Positions 1 through 4,636 of a DNA stretch of 7,659 nt are shown here, one piece after another. The DNA comes from Actinomycetota bacterium. GTDB lineage: Bacteria; Actinomycetota; Actinomycetes; S36-B12; UBA10799. Under the pieces are notes generated by a model. The model searched no databases. It saw only the letters and a list, made by a program, of their open reading frames with translations, and was not told the DNA's origin. Each line of letters opens with the position of its first letter. The first letter of the stretch is position 1. Position numbers and translations under genes: made by a program. The DNA is taken from assembly GCA_030837395.1 (NCBI GenBank), contig JAUPKO010000571.1, positions 1 to 7,659 of the forward strand, given 5' to 3'.

Positions 1-2
1 CG

Positions 3-575
3 GTAGACCTCTCGGTGTTGGGCGTCGATGAGCAGGCGGAGACACGCCTGCGGACAAGGCTGATAACCGAGGCCTACCCTGCCGGCGACATTGTCTACCG
101 GCAGGGCTCCCCAGCCAATCACACCTTCTTCATCATCTCCGGCCACGTCGAGATCGTCACCAGCGATGAGGGGGCGCCTCCGCGGCGGGTGGCCGTCCTG
201 GGGCCGGGCAACCACTGCGGCGATCTGCGCTTGGCACCGGGCGAATTGCGCGCGGAAACGGCCCGGGCCCTGGACGACGTCGTGGTGCGTTCCCTGAGCA
301 GAGAGGCGATCAGTGCGGGGGTCGCCGGACTGTTGGACCGCCCCGATGACGAGCGCCGAATCATCGGTGCGCTGTTGCGTCACGGCCGCATGCGCACCGA
401 TGAACTCGCCGGCCAATTGCCGGTGCCCATTCCGGCGATGCGCTTGCACGAGGTCATCACCACGCTGCTCGCCGCCGGCGCCATCCGGTTGCAGGACGGC
501 TACCTCGTGCCGGTGGCCGGCCGCCGCCCCGGACGCGGCACCAGCGATGTCTTCGACCGATTGGGCGGCCTCTGA
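3..575 (+). CDS. Cyclic-nucleotide-binding (Crp-type) domain protein with C-terminal winged helix, 5' partial
   Basis: The reading frame is open to the left edge, so the N-terminus is probably outside the window; a GTG at 15 is the first possible start in view but cuts into the fold. Counting from that GTG, residues 1-100 look like a cNMP-binding beta roll: a YPAGDIVYRQGS strand-turn (21-32), IISGHVEIV (40-48), then a phosphate-binding-cassette-like stretch with C68-G69-D70-L71 and R79-A80-E81-T82-A83-R84-A85. The usual F-G-E is C-G-D and the usual R-S-A is R-A-E, but the phosphate-contacting Arg position is kept. Residues about 113-168 resemble a small winged helix (helix RTDELAGQL, a second helix around HEVITTLLAAG, then a short wing AIRLQDGYLVPV). 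Crp-family proteins sense a nucleotide and bind DNA; here both ligand and DNA binding are inferred. It could also be the tail of a larger cNMP-domain protein. It ends 81 bases before the c-di-GMP enzyme gene at 657, on the same strand. Confidence 0.7.
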   Translation, partial: VDLSVLGVDEQAETRLRTRLITEAYPAGDIVYRQGSPANHTFFIISGHVEIVTSDEGAPPRRVAVLGPGNHCGDLRLAPGELRAETARALDDVVVRSLSREAISAGVAGLLDRPDDERRIIGALLRHGRMRTDELAGQLPVPIPAMRLHEVITTLLAAGAIRLQDGYLVPVAGRRPGRGTSDVFDRLGGL

Positions 576-644
576 CGCGCATCCGCCGGGGTGGCCGGGG
601 TGACTGACTGTGCTTGCGCGGTGGCTATCTGCACCCAAGTCGGC

Positions 645-650
645 CACAAT
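645..650 (+). promoter_or_regulatory. Possible -10 element for a leaderless start at 657
   Basis: CACAAT lies six bases before the ATG at 657. It matches only the A and final T of the TANNNT pattern. No Shine-Dalgarno precedes this ATG, and leaderless mRNAs are common in actinobacteria. No good -35 is visible, so this is weak. Confidence 0.2.
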
Positions 651-656
651 GCGACC

Positions 657-1451
657 ATGTCCGCCGGTCGACTGCCCCCCGATGTTGCGATGAGGGCGCA
701 GTTGTTGGCCGCCGTGACCGAGTCGGTGGCCGGCTTCGCACTCTTGGACACCGACGGCAGGTTCCTGATGGTTAACCAAGCGCTCGCCGATCTCACTGGC
801 TACACCGTCGACGAACTCGTCGGCTCAGAAGCCAACATCCTCACTCATCCCGACGACGTCGACACCACCGAAGTCGCTCGGACGGCTCTCAGCGAGGCTC
901 GCCAGACCTGGACCCGGCGGCGCCGGTACCGGCGCAAGGACGGTAGTTCGGTATGGGTCGACCTCGTGGCCCACCCCGTCACCGACGAAGAGTCCCACGT
1001 CGTCGCCTTCGCCGGCCAGGTGTTCAATGCCGACGAGGCGCAGCAATCGTTCGAGGAGCGCGACCGACTCCTTGCCGCGGTGCAGCAGAGCCCCACCGGC
1101 TACCTCATCGTCGACCTCACCGGTGCCATTACTTTCGCCAACGCGTCGTTGTGCACCATGCTCGGGTGCACCCCCGGGGCACTGATCACCCGACCAATCA
1201 CGGATCTCCAGGCCGGCGATTCCCCTCACGATCTCAACGGTCTGGTAGTGGCACTGCTCAAGGGGCAGGTCGGCCCCCAACCGGCGTCCGTGCACCTGCT
1301 CGCACGGACGGTTCAGTTCTGCCGACCCAGTGCTACGGCCATCCGGTTCGTGATCTGGCCGGGCGGGTCGTGGGCGCGGCGGCCCACATTGTGGACATCA
1401 CCTCCCAGGTGGCCAGCCAGCAGGCCCAGAGCCAGTTGGCCGCACTCTTGA
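657..1451 (+). CDS. N-terminal fragment of frameshifted PAS-GGDEF-EAL protein (PAS1 and first part of PAS2)
   Basis: The chosen ATG at 657 begins MSAGRLPPDV. The frame is open further up (GTG at 591), but the extra residues look like untranslated leader, and there is no clear Shine-Dalgarno for any candidate. PAS1 covers about residues 14-125, with LLDTDGRFLMVNQAL, the HPDD motif near 64-67 and RRKDGSSVWVDLV near 92-104. PAS2 begins near residue 135 with SPTGYLIVDLTGAITFAN. Real homology ends around residue 215-217 (base about 1305). From there to the stop at 1449-1451 the peptide is low-complexity, Arg/Pro/Trp-rich out-of-frame sequence, and the proper continuation lies in the -1 frame. PAS domains sense small ligands, redox state or light; no cofactor residue can be assigned here. 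If the break is real, this fragment would be a regulatory stub with no catalytic part. Confidence 0.7.
   Translation: MSAGRLPPDVAMRAQLLAAVTESVAGFALLDTDGRFLMVNQALADLTGYTVDELVGSEANILTHPDDVDTTEVARTALSEARQTWTRRRRYRRKDGSSVWVDLVAHPVTDEESHVVAFAGQVFNADEAQQSFEERDRLLAAVQQSPTGYLIVDLTGAITFANASLCTMLGCTPGALITRPITDLQAGDSPHDLNGLVVALLKGQVGPQPASVHLLARTVQFCRPSATAIRFVIWPGGSWARRPTLWTSPPRWPASRPRASWPHS
1285..1310 (+). repeat. Perfect inverted repeat (9-bp stem, 8-base loop) at the first frame break
   Basis: The arms cgtccgtgc (1285-1293) and gcacggacg (1302-1310) are exact reverse complements around the loop acctgctc. The point where PAS2 homology changes frame (about 1299-1307) falls in the loop and 3' arm. It lies inside coding sequence and has no T-run, so it is not a terminator. 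Confidence 0.85.
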
Positions 1452-2452
1452 GCCAAGGGACGTATGGCTACCTGCTGGAGCGAATCGACGGAACCATCGC
1501 CGATACCAACGACGCCCTGACCACGATGGCAGGGGTGAGCCGTGCGGACCTCCTCAGCGGTGCGCGGACCTTCACACGGCACCCTGATGACGAACCGCGC
1601 ATCCGGTCGATCGTGGCCTCGTTGACCGACGGCACAAGGACGACTGCCACTTTCCACGCGCGCTATCAGCGACCCGACGCCTCCGTATGGTGGGCCGAGA
1701 TCAGCGTGTCCGCCCTGCACGATCCGGCAGGCGAAGTGATCGGCTTCGCCAAGCTGATCCGGGACATCACCGACGAACTGGCCGAATGGCGCCGACTGCG
1801 CGGCGTCGAGGCCCTCTGGGCCGAACTGGTGCACAACTCCACCAGCGGGTACGTGGTGGCCACGCCCGGAGGTGATGTGGTCGACTGCAATTCGGCCCTA
1901 GAAGGCATGCTTGATCGGCCACGGTCCGAGCTGATCGGCCACCCGGTGCTCAGCCTCATCGCCGACGGCGATCAAGCCTTCGCCCGCGAGAATCTCGCCA
2001 AGGCATTGGCGGGCGCTGGCCCGGCCCAGTGGCGGGTGCGGCTGGCCCGCCCCGCTGGTGACACGTTCTGGGTCGATCTGCACCCAAACCCGGTTCACGA
2101 CAGCAAAGGTCAAGTGGTCAACGTGGGCTGCGTGGTGCAGGACGCGCGCACCGAGGTCGCTGCGGAACAACGGGCGGCTCTGGCCGAGGCGGACCTGATC
2201 CATCGGTCCACCCACGACAGTCTCACTGGAGTGCTGCACCGGGCCGCCGTGCTCGACCACGTGCGCAAGGCGTTGAACTCAGCTGAACCCGCCACCTTGA
2301 TGTTCGTCGATATGGACGGCTTCAAGTCCGTGAACGACCACTTGGGCCATCCGGCGGGCGACACCCTGTTACGAGTGCTGGCCGAGCGCATCGTGGCGGA
2401 GGTGCCCGAGGTGGCCGTGTGGGTCGCCTCGGTGGCGATGAATTCGCCATAG
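1301..2452 (+). CDS. Middle fragment of frameshifted PAS-GGDEF-EAL protein (end of PAS2, PAS3, PAS4, first half of GGDEF)
   Basis: The start given is where homology enters this frame, not a start codon. The frame is open from 953, but 953-1300 is only the shadow of PAS1 and PAS2. GTG codons at 1391 and 1409 are the first possible starts after the break. In order: the end of PAS2 (RTDGSVLPTQ to AAHIVDIT), PAS3 (GYLLERIDGTIADTNDAL, an HPDD motif, FHARYQRPDASVWW, ending KLIRDIT), PAS4 (GYVVATPGGDVVDCNSAL to VGCVVQDAR), then the first half of a GGDEF domain. The latter has HDSLTGVLHR and FVDMDGFKSVND, whose first Asp (codon 2309-2311) is the expected metal ligand, and GHPAGDTLLRVLAERI. The frame then runs off the alignment just before GGDEF and stops at 2450-2452. 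Alone this piece could not be an active cyclase because the GGDEF half-site is missing. Confidence 0.65.
   Translation, partial: RTDGSVLPTQCYGHPVRDLAGRVVGAAAHIVDITSQVASQQAQSQLAALLSQGTYGYLLERIDGTIADTNDALTTMAGVSRADLLSGARTFTRHPDDEPRIRSIVASLTDGTRTTATFHARYQRPDASVWWAEISVSALHDPAGEVIGFAKLIRDITDELAEWRRLRGVEALWAELVHNSTSGYVVATPGGDVVDCNSALEGMLDRPRSELIGHPVLSLIADGDQAFARENLAKALAGAGPAQWRVRLARPAGDTFWVDLHPNPVHDSKGQVVNVGCVVQDARTEVAAEQRAALAEADLIHRSTHDSLTGVLHRAAVLDHVRKALNSAEPATLMFVDMDGFKSVNDHLGHPAGDTLLRVLAERIVAEVPEVAVWVASVAMNSP
2406..2432 (+). repeat. Imperfect inverted repeat (11 pairs with two G-T wobbles, 5-base loop) at the second frame break
   Basis: The outer arms ccgagg (2406-2411) and cctcgg (2427-2432) are perfect. 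The stem continues inward as tggcc (2412-2416) against ggtcg (2422-2426), with two G-T pairs, leaving the loop gtgtg (2417-2421). The best junction for restoring V-V-G-R-L-G-G-D-E-F is in this loop. Confidence 0.75.
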
Positions 2453-3486
2453 TGCTGCCAGGCAAGGGGCAATCCTCGCGTGACATGGAAATTGCCGAGG
2501 CAGTTCTCGAGCGGCTGCGCGACCCAGTCGAAATTGAGGGTTCGCCCATCCAGCTCACCGCCTCGATCGGACTGGCCGCGATCGTCGGGGCCGAAAGCGC
2601 CACCGACGAGGTGCTCCGCAATGCCGACCTGGCAATGTATGCGGCCAAGAGCGCAGGCGGCGATCGGATCCGACGGTTCAGCGCCGACTTGGCCGACCGG
2701 GCGGTGGTGGCGTCGCGGCTTCGCAATGAGTTGGCCGCTGCCATCCGCGGGGGCGGCTTCGATCTGGATTACCAGTCGATCGTGGACCTGCACAATAACT
2801 CGGTGGTGGGCGCGGAGGCCCTCGTACGGCTACGACGGGGCACCGTCCGTGTCCCCGCCGGCGCCTTCGTGACGTTGGCCGAACAGACCGGCCAGATCGT
2901 GGGAATCGGCCGAATCGTGCTCGACACTCTGGCCGTGGATATCGCCCGCCTACGCCCGGTCATGCCCCCCGGCTGGTTCGTCACGGTCAACGTGTCCGCC
3001 AAGGAGTTGGCCGATCCCGACATCATCACCCGCTTGGTGGACGGGCCGTTGGCGGCGTGCGCGCAGAGCATCCACCTTGAGGTCACCGAGGGCCTGGAGT
3101 TGGCGTCGCAGGACGACACCATGAGCACCCTGCGCGCGCTGCGGGACGGTGGCTACCGAATCGCCATCGATGACTTCGGGACCGGCTACTCCAACTTCGA
3201 GCGGCTGGGCGAACTGCGCCCGGACCTGTTCAAGATCGATCGGTCGCTGGTGGTGGGGGCCCGCACCATGACCGGTTCCGGCAATGCCCTGCTCGCCGCC
3301 GCTGTGGGCGTCGCGCGCACGCTGCGCTGCCGAGTTCTAGCTGAAGGGGTGGAGACCTTCGCCGATCATCGGGTGGTGACCGACTTGCCCATCGACTTCG
3401 GGCAAGGATTCCACTACTCCAGGCCGGCGCCGCTTTCATCCTTGCTCGCCGGACCCGGCGCCGGCGACCCCACCACCGCTACCTGA
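2419..3486 (+). CDS. C-terminal fragment of frameshifted protein: GGDEF signature plus complete EAL phosphodiesterase domain
   Basis: The frame resumes at VGRLGGDEFAIVLPG; the GTG at 2419 is part of the GGDEF domain and has no ribosome binding site, so it is unlikely to be a natural start. Numbered from it, GGDEF is at residues 5-9, followed by the conserved end of the cyclase domain (TASIGLAAIVG, NADLAMYAAKSAGG). The EAL domain spans about 103-345. Expected active-site residues are present: E133 of EAL, N191 in NVSAKEL, E221 in LEVTEG, D251-D252 in DDFGTG, K272 in FKIDRS, E309 in AEGVE and Q329 in FGQGF. The phosphodiesterase, which cuts c-di-GMP to pGpG, should therefore be catalytically competent if translated. 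The RxxD inhibitory site expected just before GGDEF is absent in either frame, so feedback-inhibition control is not supported for this cyclase. The stop at 3484-3486 lies 13 bases from the convergent pilin gene. Confidence 0.75.
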   Translation: MGRLGGDEFAIVLPGKGQSSRDMEIAEAVLERLRDPVEIEGSPIQLTASIGLAAIVGAESATDEVLRNADLAMYAAKSAGGDRIRRFSADLADRAVVASRLRNELAAAIRGGGFDLDYQSIVDLHNNSVVGAEALVRLRRGTVRVPAGAFVTLAEQTGQIVGIGRIVLDTLAVDIARLRPVMPPGWFVTVNVSAKELADPDIITRLVDGPLAACAQSIHLEVTEGLELASQDDTMSTLRALRDGGYRIAIDDFGTGYSNFERLGELRPDLFKIDRSLVVGARTMTGSGNALLAAAVGVARTLRCRVLAEGVETFADHRVVTDLPIDFGQGFHYSRPAPLSSLLAGPGAGDPTTAT

Positions 3487-3499
3487 GCCCGACAGTCGG

Positions 3500-4558
3500 T
3501 CAGCCGTTGGGGGTCATTTGGAAGTCCCCGATCGTGTTCGGCGAGGTTGGCACATTGGACCACGTGCGGGCGCCGTACTGCGTCCCGTTGTATCCGGCCG
3601 GCAAGGTGCCCGATCCCACCGCTTGGTTGTTGAGGTAGGCCACGTAGTTGTTGCCGTTCAGTTCAATCCGGAGGTTGTTGGCGGTCCGAACATCGACCCC
3701 GACTGGCACCGCCACCCGCAACAACGGCGTACTGTTCTCCGTGCCGTTGGTCCATTGCCGGATCACCACACTCGGGCGACCACTCGTCGGCAGCCCCGGA
3801 TCCATTTGCAGCACGAAACCGGACAGCGTGCCGTTGGAGTTCTGCGTGCCTCGAAAGACGACGCCGGCCCCGTTGCTGCCATCACCGACCTTCACGTCCG
3901 CCGACAGTGATCCGTTGGTCAACCCGGGCGAGGTGGCCTTCGACAGCAGCATCCCGGCGGCGGGCATCTGCAAGGTGTTGCCGATCCACGACGCGAGCGC
4001 ACTGACGGCGCCGTTGTAGGGGTTGCCGGTCCTGTCGTTGAAGTCACTGGGCACCAACTGGATCGCATCGCCTAGGCCCGCCCGACAGGCGGTGGCGGTG
4101 GAGACATCCACGGTCTTGGCCGGGGTGTAACCGCCGTCCTCGGTCGCCTTGACAACCGTGCAGCGACCTGGGCGCACCAGGAGGGCCCCGTGCCATTCCT
4201 GGGTACCGCCAGCGGGACGCATCACCGCCACCACCTGCTTGGGCTGCGACGAGTTGATTCCATCCCCATAGGTGATGGTCTTGCCACCCTTGGCCTGCTC
4301 AGCCACGAGTTCTTGTAGCTGCGGTGCCGTCAGTGACTGCACCATCCCCTGATAAGCCGTCATGCCAAAGGTCCGCATCTCCGCCTCGCCGGCTCGATCC
4401 TTAGCCAGCCCCACTTGGCGAATCACGAGGATCGTGGCGATCCCGGCGAGGATCGCGATGATGATGATGACCACCAGCAACTCGATTAGGGTGAACCCGT
4501 CAGCCCCCCGGCGGCCAGGCGCCCGCCACCGCCTCGTCTCCGCCCGTTTGCCACGCAT
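3500..4558 (-). CDS. Type IV pilin-like (prepilin) protein with C-terminal LamG/concanavalin-like domain
   Basis: The 352-residue protein starts at an ATG (4556-4558 on the plus strand) with a GGAGG five bases upstream. A basic leader of 21 residues ends in Gly21, followed by F22-TLIE with Glu26 at the +5 position and a hydrophobic helix to about residue 47. This is the classic class III signal cut and methylated by a prepilin peptidase (PilD type). A helical stalk follows (about 48-90), then a pilin-like region with a possible disulfide pair (C133 and C158). From about 205 to 350 the sequence changes to alternating short beta strands (VVFRGTQ, GFVLQMDPG, LRIELNGNNYVAYLNNQ, TIGDFQM). This resembles laminin-G/concanavalin-like or DUF1080-type carbohydrate-binding folds, and I infer it from strand pattern only. 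Ordinary pilins are roughly half this length. Likely role: a surface pilus subunit, tip adhesin or pseudopilin. No pilus assembly genes are in view. It is downstream of, and codirectional with, the GGDEF-EAL gene. Confidence 0.85.
   Translation of the reverse strand: MRGKRAETRRWRAPGRRGADGFTLIELLVVIIIIAILAGIATILVIRQVGLAKDRAGEAEMRTFGMTAYQGMVQSLTAPQLQELVAEQAKGGKTITYGDGINSSQPKQVVAVMRPAGGTQEWHGALLVRPGRCTVVKATEDGGYTPAKTVDVSTATACRAGLGDAIQLVPSDFNDRTGNPYNGAVSALASWIGNTLQMPAAGMLLSKATSPGLTNGSLSADVKVGDGSNGAGVVFRGTQNSNGTLSGFVLQMDPGLPTSGRPSVVIRQWTNGTENSTPLLRVAVPVGVDVRTANNLRIELNGNNYVAYLNNQAVGSGTLPAGYNGTQYGARTWSNVPTSPNTIGDFQMTPNG
4457..4470 (-). repeat. Short trinucleotide repeat coding for four Ile in the pilin membrane helix
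   Basis: On the plus strand gat is repeated four times and followed by ga. On the coding strand this gives four ATC codons in a row (Ile) in the N-terminal hydrophobic helix of the pilin. Copy changes would stay in frame and lengthen or shorten the helix. Confidence 0.6.
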
Positions 4559-4563
4559 AGCAA

Positions 4564-4568
4564 CCTCC
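4564..4568 (-). promoter_or_regulatory. Shine-Dalgarno for the pilin gene
   Basis: On the minus strand GGAGG is followed by ttgct and then the ATG ending at 4558. The five-base spacing is good and fixes the start of the pilin with its basic leader peptide. Confidence 0.8.
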
Positions 4569-4587
4569 CGACGCCATCGCCCTTTCC

Positions 4588-4593
4588 ACAGTA
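4588..4593 (-). promoter_or_regulatory. Possible -10 element upstream of the pilin gene
   Basis: On the minus strand TACTGT fits TANNNT and would place transcription start some 20 bases before the ribosome binding site. No convincing -35 is seen. It would allow the pilin its own promoter rather than only read-through from the GGDEF-EAL gene. Confidence 0.2.
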
Positions 4594-4636
4594 GCCCTGC
4601 GTGACGATGCGTGTGAGGTTGACCGGCCCGTCGACG

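Larger units (their letters stand above)
657..3486 (+). pseudogene. PAS-PAS-PAS-PAS-GGDEF-EAL c-di-GMP enzyme gene with two frame breaks (whole locus)
   Basis: This is one gene read in three frames. The first frame carries PAS1 and the first part of PAS2. Around 1299-1307 the homology moves back by one base. Around 2415-2422 it moves back by one base again, just before the GGDEF motif. Both shifts have the direction of a one-base deletion (or two-base insertion). Adding back one base at each place gives exactly 943 codons from the ATG at 657. Domain order by DNA position: PAS1 about 696-1030, PAS2 about 1062-1408, PAS3 about 1430-1780, PAS4 about 1815-2150, GGDEF about 2195-2690, EAL about 2720-3440. 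There is no signal peptide or membrane segment, so a cytosolic sensor enzyme is expected. All domain motifs outside the breaks are well kept, with no in-frame stops inside the domains. This argues for sequencing or assembly error or a very recent mutation rather than an old pseudogene. The three fragments are listed separately. Confidence 0.75.

Noticed and set aside
591..656. Extended start (GTG at 591) for the PAS-GGDEF-EAL gene
   Set aside because: The added residues are Cys/Ala-rich with no domain similarity and no clear ribosome binding site; ATG at 657 is a better match to the start of the protein, although ATG at 690 cannot be excluded.
825..1295. Minus-strand open frame of 156 codons within the PAS1-PAS2 region
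   Set aside because: It is the antisense of well-conserved PAS coding sequence, has no recognisable domain or ribosome binding site, and is Gly/Val/Glu-rich as expected for a shadow.
1274..1310. Programmed -1 ribosomal frameshift signal (C-run followed by hairpin)
   Set aside because: The bases C CCC CAA do not allow both tRNAs to re-pair after a -1 slip. The PAS strand pattern is best kept if the shift is later, around 1300. The second break lacks any slippery sequence.
4559..4636. c-di-GMP (GEMM) riboswitch before the pilin gene, suggested by a CACGCAGGGC stretch on the minus strand
   Set aside because: The conserved core with AGGGCAAACC, the GNRA-capped stem and the later GACGCAAAGCC part are not present, and the leader is too short for the full aptamer.
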